Assembly: GCF_900177375.1 (NCBI RefSeq)
Contig: NZ_FWZU01000004.1
Span: 434,001 to 498,000, forward strand
Source: Desulfovibrio gilichinskyi
Lineage (GTDB): Bacteria; Desulfobacterota; Desulfovibrionia; Desulfovibrionales; Desulfovibrionaceae
Direction of reading: 5' to 3'
Length of the DNA stretch: 64,000 bases
Shown: piece after piece, positions 16,730 to 25,430 of the stretch
Numbering within the stretch: position 1 is the first letter of the stretch
Layout of the letters: every line of letters begins with the position of its first letter
Notes under the pieces: generated by a model
Database searches by the model: none
The model's input: the letters and a program-made list of their open reading frames with translations, nothing else
What the model was told of the DNA's origin: nothing
Made by a program: the position numbers and the translations under genes

Positions 16730-17641
16730 ATGGACACTTATCTTTTGATGCAAATAATTAATGGCTTGAGTTCTGGAATGATCTACGCGCTCATTGCCAT
16801 CGGCTTCACTCTTATTTTTGGAGTGCTTAACGTTGTCAACTTTGCCCATGGCGAGATGTATACTATCGGAGCATTTGCCGGAATAGTCTGTATCAGCACT
16901 CTGAGCTGGCCTATTGCTCTCGTGATTCTCGTTGCTTTGGCTGTCGGTGGATTTTCCGGAATAATTCTTGAGAAAATAGCCTTTAAACCTTTTCGGCGCT
17001 TTCAGGATGAAGCCTCGTTAAAATCACGTGCAATGCGTGAGTCAACCCTGCTGTCATCACTTGCAGTGTCCATCATCATTAAAGAATTGCTTCAGCATTT
17101 TTTCGGTGCAGAAATGCAATCGATTCCCGCACAGTATTTGATGAATGATCCTATTCCTATCGGTCCAATATCACTATCCAGCGGTCAGTTTCTCATTCTC
17201 GGTTCCTCAATAGTCATGCTCGCCGGTTTGCAGTACGTGCTCTACCATACGCGCATCGGGTTATCTATCCGCGCTATTTCTAACAATCCCCTCGGGGCAA
17301 AGTATGTAGGTCTGTCAGTTGATAGAACTATAATCGCAACTTTTGCAGTAGGCAGTATGCTTGGCGGGGCGGCAGGTATTATGGTCGGCCTGTATTCCGG
17401 AGCTATCTTTCCTGCAATGGGTTTCGCTCCATCTCTTAAAGCTTTTGTCGCCATGGTCATGGGCGGTCTGTCCAGTATCCCCGGAGCTGTTATATGTGCC
17501 TTGATACTTGGTGTGTGCGAAGCTTTAGCTACGAATTTTATGACCCAAGGCTGGAGCGATATGGTGGCCTACAGTTTTCTCATTTTAACTTTGATCTTCT
17601 TCCCGCAAGGTATCTTCGGTGCACGAAGAGAACGCGTCTAA
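16730..17641 (+). CDS. livH: LivH-type ABC permease
   Basis: A 303-residue inner-membrane permease with about eight helices. It has the family start (LLMQIINGLSSGMIYALIAIGFTLIFGVLNVVNFAHGE, given here only as hallmarks GLSSGMIYAL and NFAHGEMY) and the EAA-like segment RAISNNPLGAKYVGL that docks to the ATPases. It pairs with the LivM-type permease that follows to form the transmembrane channel of a HAAT-family importer. Length matches LivH. Confidence 0.9.
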   Translation: MDTYLLMQIINGLSSGMIYALIAIGFTLIFGVLNVVNFAHGEMYTIGAFAGIVCISTLSWPIALVILVALAVGGFSGIILEKIAFKPFRRFQDEASLKSRAMRESTLLSSLAVSIIIKELLQHFFGAEMQSIPAQYLMNDPIPIGPISLSSGQFLILGSSIVMLAGLQYVLYHTRIGLSIRAISNNPLGAKYVGLSVDRTIIATFAVGSMLGGAAGIMVGLYSGAIFPAMGFAPSLKAFVAMVMGGLSSIPGAVICALILGVCEALATNFMTQGWSDMVAYSFLILTLIFFPQGIFGARRERV

Positions 17642-17657
17642 CCAAGAGGTTACTCAT

Positions 17658-18674
17658 ATGATTACCACCGATTCTGCACCGCGCTCTTGGCGTTCAAAAA
17701 TACTTGTCGCGGCAACTTTAGTGATTGTCTTAGCCGTTGTCCCCGGAATTTTATCTGCTTTAGGCAAGAGTTACTATACTCAGGTGGCCAACTCCGCCCT
17801 TATTTATTGTATTCTGGCCGCAAGCTTAAACCTGATTACCGGAACCGCAGGTCTTCTCTGCCTCGGGCATGCTGCTTTTTTTGGTATCGGAGCTTATACT
17901 GCAGCTTTGCTGGCATCCAACTACGGTTTGCCATTCTTGGTTACACTTCCGCTTGGCGGAATTGTTGCAGGACTGGCCGGAGTTATGGTGGCCTTGCCTA
18001 CCATGCGGCTTATCAGCATTTATTTTGCAGTTGCAACACTTGGTGTGGGCGAAATAATTCACGTGACTCTGCTTAACTGGATATCAGTTACAAGAGGGCC
18101 GATGGGCGTTCAGATTTATGAGCCGATCACTATTTTCGGGCACAGTTTTACAAGTTTGCTTTCCATCTATTATATTACCGCTGTTTTAGCCTGTGTATGT
18201 ATTTATCTGATCTGGCGCTTAACAAATTCCTATTTCGGCAATGCCTTGCGTTCGCTAAGAGAGGATGACCAGTGTGCCGAGGCAATGGGGATCAATGTTA
18301 TTAAACTGAAAGTTCAGACTTTTGCCGCAAGTACCTTTTTTGCAGGTATAGCCGGAGCTTTGATGGCCCATAGTGCAGGGTATATCAGTCCTGAAAGCTT
18401 TCAGTTCAGTGAATCCATTTTAATTCTGGCCATGGTTGTTGTCGGCGGACTCGGGTCGTTGCCCGGTGTTCTTCTCGGAGCACTGCTCCTGATAATTCTT
18501 CCTGAGGCGGCCCGAGGGCTTGGCGACATGCGTATGGTTGCCGTCGGAGTTGTTATGTTCTTGTCTATTCTTCTGTTACCTAAGGGGCTGCTTGGTGAAA
18601 CCTCGGCAATAAAAATGGCGAGAAAGTATTTTAATTCGGCTTGGAACAGCCGTCAGTTGGTGGGGTGGAAATAA
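17658..18674 (+). CDS. livM: LivM-type ABC permease
   Basis: The second permease, about 338 residues with eight to ten membrane helices and motifs NLITGTAGLLCLGHAAFFGIG and ALREDDQCAEAMGIN-like coupling loop (LREDDQCAEAMG). The ATG at 17658 follows AGAGGTTACTC; an in-frame ATG at 17619 would overlap livH and lacks a ribosome binding site. The stop TAA overlaps the ATG of the next gene (TAATG), so translation is coupled with livG. Confidence 0.9.
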   Translation: MITTDSAPRSWRSKILVAATLVIVLAVVPGILSALGKSYYTQVANSALIYCILAASLNLITGTAGLLCLGHAAFFGIGAYTAALLASNYGLPFLVTLPLGGIVAGLAGVMVALPTMRLISIYFAVATLGVGEIIHVTLLNWISVTRGPMGVQIYEPITIFGHSFTSLLSIYYITAVLACVCIYLIWRLTNSYFGNALRSLREDDQCAEAMGINVIKLKVQTFAASTFFAGIAGALMAHSAGYISPESFQFSESILILAMVVVGGLGSLPGVLLGALLLIILPEAARGLGDMRMVAVGVVMFLSILLLPKGLLGETSAIKMARKYFNSAWNSRQLVGWK

Positions 18675-19444
18675 TGCCTGAACTTATACTTGAAACTAAG
18701 GGGCTGACCCGTCGCTTCGGAGGGCTTACAGCTGTTGATAGCGTGGACATAGAAATGAAAGCGGGTGAACTTGTCGGTCTTATCGGGCCGAACGGCGCTG
18801 GTAAAAGCACCTTCTTTAATTGTCTTACGGGGTTTTATTCACCTAGCGAAGGCGAAGTCCGCTTTATGGATCGCCCGATAACGGGTCTTAAACCTTATGA
18901 GGTTGCAAAACTCGGCATAGGCCGTACTTTTCAGAACCTTCGCATCATGCCTAATTTGACTGTTTTTGATAATGTTTCCATAGGAGCAATCGGTTCTTTG
19001 GGGCATTCCTTAAGAAGAGCGATTTGGCCATTTAGATGCGAGACTGATAAAAAAATCAGCGAACGAACATGGGATATTTTGTCGCGGGTAGGTTTAGATT
19101 CTCTGGCAGGAGAACTGGCTGCCAATCTGTCCTATGGCAAGCGTAAATATCTTGAAATCGCCAGAGCAATGGCTACAAATCCGAAACTCTTGATTCTTGA
19201 TGAACCTGCAGCTGGTCTAAATGAACAGGAAACAACTCAATTAGCTGGTTTTATACGTGAACTTAACAGTGATGGTCTTCCCATTTTACTGGTTGAACAT
19301 GACATGGGGTTGGTAATGGGCATTTGTCATCGCGTGGTGGTACTGGCTCTCGGTAAGAAAATTGCTGATGATACTCCAGAAGCAATCCAAAAGAACCCAG
19401 CTGTCCTTGAAGCATATTTAGGAGGAGAGCAATGCCAATATTAA
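18674..19444 (+). CDS. livG: LivG-type ABC transporter ATPase
   Basis: An ABC ATPase of about 256 residues with Walker A GPNGAGKST, LivG-specific FNCLTGFY, signature-like LSYGKRKYLEIARAM, Walker B LLILDEPAAGLN and H-loop VEHDM. ATG at 18674 overlaps the livM stop; upstream in-frame starts lie inside livM. It powers the importer together with LivF, whose start overlaps its last 13 bp. Confidence 0.92.
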   Translation: MPELILETKGLTRRFGGLTAVDSVDIEMKAGELVGLIGPNGAGKSTFFNCLTGFYSPSEGEVRFMDRPITGLKPYEVAKLGIGRTFQNLRIMPNLTVFDNVSIGAIGSLGHSLRRAIWPFRCETDKKISERTWDILSRVGLDSLAGELAANLSYGKRKYLEIARAMATNPKLLILDEPAAGLNEQETTQLAGFIRELNSDGLPILLVEHDMGLVMGICHRVVVLALGKKIADDTPEAIQKNPAVLEAYLGGEQCQY

Positions 19445-20151
19445 CTGTTAATAATCTATGCGTGCGCATGGGCGTGCAGGAAATCTTGCGCGGTGTTAAT
19501 ATAAAAATCGAGAAAAACGGGATTGTGGCAGTTCTCGGTTCCAACGGAGTCGGCAAAACCACTCTCATGCGGGCAATTTCAAATATTTATGAATCCTCAG
19601 AAGGGGAGATCTTATTTCGTCGTCAGGATATAGCAAATATCGGGTCAGACAAAGTTGTTAAACTCGGTGTTTGTCAGGCTCCTGAAGGACGACAGATCTT
19701 TTCCAACATGACTGTGGAAGAAAATCTTATTTTGGGTGCGTATCATCAGGAAAAAAAACATTTCAAAGGGGATTTGGATAAAATTTTTGAATTATTTCCT
19801 ATCGTTAAAGAACGTCTTCGCCAGAAAGCCGGAGCAATGTCCGGAGGTGAACAACAGATGCTCTGCATTGGCCGTGCTCTGATGGGGCGGCCCAAATTGC
19901 TTCTTCTTGATGAACCTTCACTTGGCCTTGCTCCGCTGATTATAAAAGATATTTTTGATCTGATTAAAAAAATCCGTGAAGCCGGGACAGCTATCCTGAT
20001 TGTTGAGCAAAATGCCAAAGCAGCATTGTCCGTCGCTGATTACGGATATATTATGGAGGGAGGTTCCATTCTTATGGAAGGTCCGGCCGCGGAACTGGCC
20101 AGCAGCAATAGTTTAGAAGCTGCATATCTAGGCGGAAAAGTGCACGGTTAA
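19432..20151 (+). CDS. livF: LivF-type ABC transporter ATPase
   Basis: 239 residues with Walker A GSNGVGKTT, the LivF-type PEGRQIFSNMTVEENL, signature MSGGEQQMLCIGRALM, Walker B LLLLDEPSLGLAP and H-loop VEQNA. SD AGGAGG lies at the end of livG. Last gene of the importer operon, followed by a bidirectional terminator shared with the convergent activator gene. Confidence 0.92.
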   Translation: MPILTVNNLCVRMGVQEILRGVNIKIEKNGIVAVLGSNGVGKTTLMRAISNIYESSEGEILFRRQDIANIGSDKVVKLGVCQAPEGRQIFSNMTVEENLILGAYHQEKKHFKGDLDKIFELFPIVKERLRQKAGAMSGGEQQMLCIGRALMGRPKLLLLDEPSLGLAPLIIKDIFDLIKKIREAGTAILIVEQNAKAALSVADYGYIMEGGSILMEGPAAELASSNSLEAAYLGGKVHG

Positions 20152-20181
20152 GATCAGTTTTCATTCGTGAAAAAAAATAAG

Positions 20182-20220
20182 GCTCCGGGGAATTTATATA
20201 GATTTTCCGGAGCTTTAATT
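20182..20220. terminator. Bidirectional terminator between livF and the sigma-54 activator gene
   Basis: Stem GCTCCGG (20182-20188) with CCGGAGC (20207-20213), extended by G-T and A-T pairs, with a T-rich tail rightwards and A-rich sequence on the left. It can serve both convergent units. Confidence 0.8.
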
Positions 20221-21837
20221 TTTTATAGTTGATTCAGAAGATCCTACATCATATCGGTATGCGTCAAGTAGACCGTAACGTTTTATCTTTCTGTATAAGG
20301 TAGCTAAACTCATGTCTAATTCCTCTGCAGCTCGTCGTTTTCCTTCAAGTGTATAGCCGAAACGGGATAACGCCTGCTTTATAACTTTTTGTTCAGAACG
20401 TTCCTGTTCCCATGAAGCTTCTGTTTGATTTTCCGGTTTGCCGGAATTGTCAACGTTGGCGGGAGTGATGGATCCGGGGCAGGTTATACTTTTTTCCATA
20501 GACCATTGTTCATAGCCTGGCTTATCCGGTGTTTTTTCAGCGTCAACAAAGCGTTCTTCAAGAGTAGCTAAATCAAGGGACAGCCCTTTACGGAAATTGA
20601 TGCCGTATTCCACAAAGTTTTTAAGCTCTCGCACATTTCCCGGCCATGAATATGAAATGAATCTTTTTATAAGTTCAGGGTCAATTGATGGCAGAGGTTC
20701 TCCTCTGCGGCGGGCGTAGAGTCTGGCAAAGTGATACACCAGCAGTTCAATGTCTTTGTCACGGTCCCTTAAAGCTGGAACGTGCAGGGGAATTACAGAA
20801 AGTCTGTAGTAAAGGTCCTGTCTGAAAAGCCCATTTCGGGCCTGTTTAGCCACATCCACGTTAGCTGCCGCGATTATGTGTACGTCAAATGGATATTCTT
20901 TGCGTCCACCAAGTCTCATGACTTTACGTTCTTGTAGAACTCGCAAAAGCTTAACCTGAAGTTGTAGGGGTAATTCGGCTATTTCGTCGAGAAATAGTGT
21001 GCCCCCGTCAGCATGTTCAAAGAGCCCCGGTTTGCCGCCGCGCTGTGCGCCGGTAAACGTTCCGGATGCGTAGCCGAACAATTCACTTTCTATAATTGAT
21101 TCAGGAATGGCCCCGCAGTTTACAGCTACAAACGGCGAAGAAGCACGTGGTGACAGTTCATGAAGAGCTTGTGCTACAAGCTCTTTGCCTGTTCCTGATT
21201 CACCTTGAATAAGCACTGTGGAGTCAAGCGGTGCACAGCGCATAATGTCATCTTTGAGAGAACGCATGGCAGGACTTTCACCGACAATTCTTTCAAGCCC
21301 TGCGCTGTCTATTTCGGCTCTGTTTCCAGTTAAAGCGGTGAGAAGTCGTGCATCTGTTTCGCAGCTTTGAACTAAAAAAAGAGTGATTGCCTCAGCTAAA
21401 TCTGCTGCTTTATTTTGTAGAATTTCACATTGGGGAGCATCAAATGCCACAGCTTGAACGGCTGCTACAATTTTATCACGAACGGCAATAGGAGCGGTGT
21501 AGTTGGCTAGGTCGCGGCAGGTTAGTTGCTGTGAACAGTCACGGCAGGCAACATGAGCTCTAGGGTCTGCGACTAAAGTCGGGCGACCGCTGGCAAGGCT
21601 GTAGCCGATAGCGGTATCTCTTGGGCTTATGCATCCTACTGCGGCTTCGTATGCCCCTGATCCTGCCACACATAAATAATCGGAGTTTATGATATATAAA
21701 TCAATATCTGCCAGCCGAGATAAAATTCTCACAAGTTGTTGGAGGTCATGGCAGACTTCAAGTGTACTAAGGACCGTGGCCTTTTGTCCTTCGGGGCCTA
21801 ACGCCCATGACGGGGCATAGTGTCTATTCTTATTCAT
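20215..21837 (-). CDS. Sigma-54-dependent activator with Cys-rich sensory domain
   Basis: About 540 residues: an N-terminal GAF/PAS-like sensory domain (1-175) containing the clustered cysteines CRDCSQQLTC, then an AAA+ domain (Walker A GESGTGKE, sigma-54 contact loop GTFTGA instead of GAFTGA, GGTLFLDEIAELP) and a C-terminal Fis-type helix-turn-helix (KRRAAEELDMSLATLYRKIKR). I choose the ATG at 21837, preceded by AGGTG, over 21861. It converges on the Liv operon, whose promoter is sigma-54 type with repeated TTCTCA/TGAGAA sites, so it is very likely that operon's activator. The cysteine cluster could sense a thiol, metal or redox state (inference). Confidence 0.88.
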   Translation of the reverse strand: MNKNRHYAPSWALGPEGQKATVLSTLEVCHDLQQLVRILSRLADIDLYIINSDYLCVAGSGAYEAAVGCISPRDTAIGYSLASGRPTLVADPRAHVACRDCSQQLTCRDLANYTAPIAVRDKIVAAVQAVAFDAPQCEILQNKAADLAEAITLFLVQSCETDARLLTALTGNRAEIDSAGLERIVGESPAMRSLKDDIMRCAPLDSTVLIQGESGTGKELVAQALHELSPRASSPFVAVNCGAIPESIIESELFGYASGTFTGAQRGGKPGLFEHADGGTLFLDEIAELPLQLQVKLLRVLQERKVMRLGGRKEYPFDVHIIAAANVDVAKQARNGLFRQDLYYRLSVIPLHVPALRDRDKDIELLVYHFARLYARRRGEPLPSIDPELIKRFISYSWPGNVRELKNFVEYGINFRKGLSLDLATLEERFVDAEKTPDKPGYEQWSMEKSITCPGSITPANVDNSGKPENQTEASWEQERSEQKVIKQALSRFGYTLEGKRRAAEELDMSLATLYRKIKRYGLLDAYRYDVGSSESTIKN

Positions 21838-21843
21838 GATCAC

Positions 21844-21915
21844 CTCAAGATAAATTCTCAAGATAAATATATAGCCAGATGATAAATTTGTAAAGTGAAT
21901 GATGTATTGTGAGAA
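21844..21915 (-). promoter_or_regulatory. Repeat-rich promoter region of the sigma-54 activator gene
   Basis: Two exact 11-bp direct repeats CTCAAGATAAA (21844-21854 and 21857-21867), 13 bp apart, overlap the ribosome binding site, the second one completing a TTCTCA. A TGAGAA hexamer sits at 21910-21915. These match the hexamers upstream of livJ and suggest autoregulation by steric block of the leader. Confidence 0.55.
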
Positions 21916-22209
21916 TTTATTGGGTATTAATTCTTTAAATTGTTAAATAATATTTTATTATGTTGTTGGTGTTTGATATAATATACAAAATTGTATTGGA
22001 TGTAGCTTTAATTTGGTAGAGATTTTTGTTTTGCATATACGGCTAGAAATAAAGCTAAGTTTAAACTAGATAAACTCTAGACATTGACTATGTTTTCATT
22101 TCTACATATGCAATATTATTGTAATCATATGGATCTTGATAGAGTTTGATTTTTGAAAATCTTTTTACATAATTAACATCTCTTTTCGCAAAGGGCGGCT
22201 TAATCAATA
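21916..22209. other. AT-rich intergenic region
   Basis: About 300 bp of strongly AT-rich DNA before the glycan gene set. No gene, strong promoter or hairpin could be supported. Confidence 0.4.
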
Positions 22210-22974
22210 ATGATCCCTAATTTTTTCCATTTTGTCTTTGGATTAAAAAAACAGACTGAACCTTTGCATCTTGTTCATGCTCTGGCCATAATTTCCTGCG
22301 CAAAAGTTAATAAGCCTGTAAAAATTTTCTTCCACTATCAGCACGAACCACACGGTCCTTATTGGGAGGTTGTTAGACCTCTTGTAAAGCTCATTAAAGT
22401 TGTCCCCCCAGACAATATTTTCGGTATTCCCATTACACATTACGCTCATCAGGCAGATATAATAAGACTTAATGCCCTTTTAGAGTTTGGGGGAGTGTAT
22501 GCAGATATGGATACAATTTTTGTTAATCCACTATCGCCCGACCTTTTTACGAAACCTTTTGTTATGGGACAGCAGGGGGAAATGGGACTTTGCAATGCTT
22601 TCATGATGAGCAGTAGGCAGAGTCGTTTTGCTAAACGGTGGCTGGATGGCCATTCCAGTGCATTTAAAGGAGGTAAGCCTGGTACTCCAGAATGGGATAA
22701 CCATTCTGTTTATTTCCCCGGGCAATTAGCCAAAGCGATTCCTTTAGATATTCACATTGAGCCACAGTCCAGTTTTTTTAAGCACCTGTTTACAAAAGCT
22801 GGCGTTGACCAGCTTTTTGAGAAGAAAGATACAGACTTTAAGAATGTGTACTCTATGCATCTTTGGGAAAATATAACTTGGAAAGACTACCTATCAAAAC
22901 TCACCCCGGGAAGAATTGAATCTAAAGACACCACTTATAATTGTATTGCTCGGAGGTTCTTAGATGAAATTTGA
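22210..22974 (+). CDS. GT32-like sugar-binding-region glycosyltransferase
   Basis: 254 residues. The N-terminus MIPNFFHFVFG and the central ADIIRLNALLEFGGVYADMD give the hallmarks of glycosyltransferases of the DXD sugar-binding family (GT32/capsular polysaccharide synthesis type), with DMD as the metal-binding DXD. It has no signal peptide, so it acts in the cytoplasm on a nucleotide sugar; donor and acceptor are unknown. Its end overlaps the start of the next gene by 11 bp. First of three co-translated genes that probably modify one glycan or surface structure. Confidence 0.8.
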   Translation: MIPNFFHFVFGLKKQTEPLHLVHALAIISCAKVNKPVKIFFHYQHEPHGPYWEVVRPLVKLIKVVPPDNIFGIPITHYAHQADIIRLNALLEFGGVYADMDTIFVNPLSPDLFTKPFVMGQQGEMGLCNAFMMSSRQSRFAKRWLDGHSSAFKGGKPGTPEWDNHSVYFPGQLAKAIPLDIHIEPQSSFFKHLFTKAGVDQLFEKKDTDFKNVYSMHLWENITWKDYLSKLTPGRIESKDTTYNCIARRFLDEI

Positions 22975-23509
22975 TCTTGGCGGACGCGGGAAAAACAAAG
23001 AATTCATCTCAGTGAATATGGAAGATGATTGCGATATTCAGCATGATATTCTTGATGTAGATGGTTTTATTCCAAATGATGATGTTGTGAGTGAATTCCG
23101 TCTGATTCATACTTTAGAACATGTTCCCACCGCGGTATATGTTAGTTTTCTTAAAACATTAAAGCGCAAACTTAAGGTGGGCGGTAAAATAAGCGTAGTC
23201 CTTACGGATGCGGAAGCGGCTATAACTATGTGGAGAGAAAATATTTTATCATTTCGGGCTATGAAAAAAATACTTTTTCCTCCCGCTCAACATACTGGAA
23301 GTAATCAGCTCATGGCTCACCACAACATGTGGAATACTCTTGACCTTGCAAGAGATTTTCAGGCCTTAGGTTTCGAAACATACAGCTTTAATGCCGGTTT
23401 TTGGCTTTTTGATTTAACTGATGAGTTTTATCCTGAAGAGATGGAACAGTTTCGCGGAATAAAAATTAAAAATATTGGAGTGCTGGCTGTCTTAGGAGGA
23501 AATGAGTGA
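22964..23509 (+). CDS. Small SAM-methyltransferase-like protein
   Basis: 181 residues with a class I methyltransferase outline: a start strand and loop FDLGGRGKNK in place of the classic GxGxG, HTLEHVP after strand 4, and LKVGGKISVVLTD before strand 5. These are typical of methyltransferases found in polysaccharide loci. The SAM-binding glycine loop is short, so activity is uncertain. It overlaps both neighbours (11 bp and 4 bp), indicating tight translational coupling. Confidence 0.6.
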   Translation: MKFDLGGRGKNKEFISVNMEDDCDIQHDILDVDGFIPNDDVVSEFRLIHTLEHVPTAVYVSFLKTLKRKLKVGGKISVVLTDAEAAITMWRENILSFRAMKKILFPPAQHTGSNQLMAHHNMWNTLDLARDFQALGFETYSFNAGFWLFDLTDEFYPEEMEQFRGIKIKNIGVLAVLGGNE

Positions 23510-24414
23510 GTAAAGTTGATGTTATTATAAGCGTTTGCGGTAAACCTCTTCAGACCTGTCTTGCTTTGCTTTCGCTTGAACGGGCATGCGGTAATCATAT
23601 TGATAAAATTTATTTTATTGAGGAGAACACCAAAACACGCGGGATAGACGTAGGTTGCCATCAATATGTTCTGGATGCTCTATCTCATAAAATTGTTCAT
23701 TTTATGCCTAAACAGTGGAATTATTGTTTTCCTATTGAATGGGATAAAATGGATGATGTCGATTATCGCCATTCAATACGCTATCAATACGGCTGGGAAA
23801 TGAGTGATAAAGATTATGTGCTGATTATTCACAATGATGTCATCTTTAAAAAAGATGTTATCGGCGCAATGATTGACAGTATGGGTGATAATGTCGCGTC
23901 TGGGCATATCGGGCAGTGCTGGTATTGTCCTGCTTATTTCTCCGGCAAATGTACTCCGGATACCTACATGGATTATCGTCCAGAGTTTCGTGAACTGGTC
24001 AGTTTATATCGCGGCGCACAGCCTCCTGAAGGTAAGCAGGTCCGCGCTTATCATATTCCAAGAATGCACCCTATCTTTTTTGATCAGCCGTGGCCTTTGC
24101 CGGAATGCAGAGTTAATGAATGGTGCTGCCTGATAAATATGAAAATAGCCCGTAAGATGACTATGCCGATCGGCAAAGCAACTCCTTTCGGCGCATTTAT
24201 TAATGTTGGAAAGCAAATCTTGGATGTAGGGTGCCAGTGGTTCAGAGATATGCACCTTAGAAAACAAACTTGTTTAAATTTTGATATCTATAAGTATATG
24301 TATCACGATGTACCGCCTACAGGTCAGCCGACACTTATCGATAAGGATAAGTATAAAGATAAAGAGTTAATAGCACTTGACGCACTAAGAGCGGACTTTG
24401 ATTACCCTTATTAG
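23506..24414 (+). CDS. GT-A-like glycosyltransferase of unknown specificity
   Basis: 302 residues beginning at a GTG in a GTGA overlap with the previous stop, preceded by a strong AGGAGG. The start SKVDVIISVCGKPLQTCLALL and the central DYVLIIHNDVIFKKDVIG resemble family 2-like transferases, with HNDV in the position of the DXD motif. The C-terminal half (WCCLINMKIARKM, GCQWFRDMHLRK) is not familiar to me. Probably works with the two preceding genes in one glycan modification. Confidence 0.6.
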   Translation: MSKVDVIISVCGKPLQTCLALLSLERACGNHIDKIYFIEENTKTRGIDVGCHQYVLDALSHKIVHFMPKQWNYCFPIEWDKMDDVDYRHSIRYQYGWEMSDKDYVLIIHNDVIFKKDVIGAMIDSMGDNVASGHIGQCWYCPAYFSGKCTPDTYMDYRPEFRELVSLYRGAQPPEGKQVRAYHIPRMHPIFFDQPWPLPECRVNEWCCLINMKIARKMTMPIGKATPFGAFINVGKQILDVGCQWFRDMHLRKQTCLNFDIYKYMYHDVPPTGQPTLIDKDKYKDKELIALDALRADFDYPY

Positions 24415-24418
24415 CTCC

Positions 24419-25132
24419 TTACTGATCAATACGTAACTCAATGGCATCGAATCGCCAGTATTCGTGCTCAACAGTCAGTACCTGTTGATTTTTTTCATCT
24501 ATTTTTATCCTGCGTATATAAACGCCTGGAGAGCCGAATGAAACTCCAAGCTCGGTGGTGACTTCTCGCGCGAGAAGTTGCGGGCGGACTATCAGGTTAC
24601 GTTGTTTAAGTTTAATTTTATAGTCGTCCTCAATTACCTGTGTCATAGCGCGTTCTTGGATCTTAGGGATGATTCCATTCAATCTTTCCGCATGCAGATA
24701 GTTGAGCGTATAAGCAACCTTTTGCCCGTCAAGTATGAGAACGCTATCCATTTCATACACACTGGTGCCGAGGGGGAACCCTTCGCTCTCGCCGGTGTTT
24801 GCGTTTTCATCTACCACTACAATTCCTTTATCAACAGCAGTCCACGAGGCTTGGCGATCTTGAGAAGCAGCTAGTTTGGCAAAGTTTACATGATTTGTCG
24901 GGTTGTAAGCTAACCGTATCGGATTAACATACCAACCTTTTCGTTCAAGACGGAAAATGACTCCTTCACGTTGCAGAAGTAACAGTCCGTGCCGGACTGT
25001 ATTCCGGTTAAGCCCGGTTTCTTCGCAAAAATTACGCTCGGAAGGCAACTTGTCGCCGGCCCGTAACTGATTGGTTTTCAATAGATTGAGAATACGTTTT
25101 CTCACAATTTGATAGGAGCCTTGTTTTTCCAT
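24419..25132 (-). CDS. GntR-family regulator with UTRA domain
   Basis: 237 residues: a winged helix (RKRILNLLKTNQLRAGDKLPSERNFCEETGLNRNTVRHGL, with hallmark GDKLPSER; residues ~8-75) followed by a HutC-type UTRA ligand-binding domain ending with YIRRIKIDEKNQQVLTVEHEYW. Such regulators usually repress neighbouring transport and catabolic genes until a small ligand binds. It is divergent from the amino-acid importer operon, with repeated AACTGTTTCT sequences between them. The ligand is unknown. Confidence 0.88.
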   Translation of the reverse strand: MEKQGSYQIVRKRILNLLKTNQLRAGDKLPSERNFCEETGLNRNTVRHGLLLLQREGVIFRLERKGWYVNPIRLAYNPTNHVNFAKLAASQDRQASWTAVDKGIVVVDENANTGESEGFPLGTSVYEMDSVLILDGQKVAYTLNYLHAERLNGIIPKIQERAMTQVIEDDYKIKLKQRNLIVRPQLLAREVTTELGVSFGSPGVYIRRIKIDEKNQQVLTVEHEYWRFDAIELRIDQ

Positions 25133-25170
25133 ACCACTCTCATTTCATAAAATTTACGATGGACGCATGA

Positions 25171-25257
25171 AACTGTTTCTTAACACTTTCTTCACTCTTT
25201 CGTAATTTCAATTTTGTCAATCTGGGTTAAACCAGTTGAACTGTTTCTCGCAACAGT
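25171..25257. promoter_or_regulatory. Candidate GntR operators between the regulator and importer genes
   Basis: AACTGTTTCT occurs exactly at 25171-25180 and 25239-25248. The second copy is part of a perfect inverted repeat ACTGTT-N6-AACAGT (25240-25257). The spacing (68 bp) and position between divergent regulator and transporter genes suit operator pairs. Confidence 0.6.
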
Positions 25258-25430
25258 GTAAAGGCAAATATGGCTGACTGTTTATAAATGATGTAAGCTG
25301 ACAGCTATATTTGTGATCGGCAAATGGACCAACTCGTTACTGCGGTACTGCCTGCATATTCTTATGCAGCCTGAAACACCCTCACAAGGAGGTGCTGCAG
25401 AGTCTCAATGGGGGTGGCGGAGGTTGTTTT

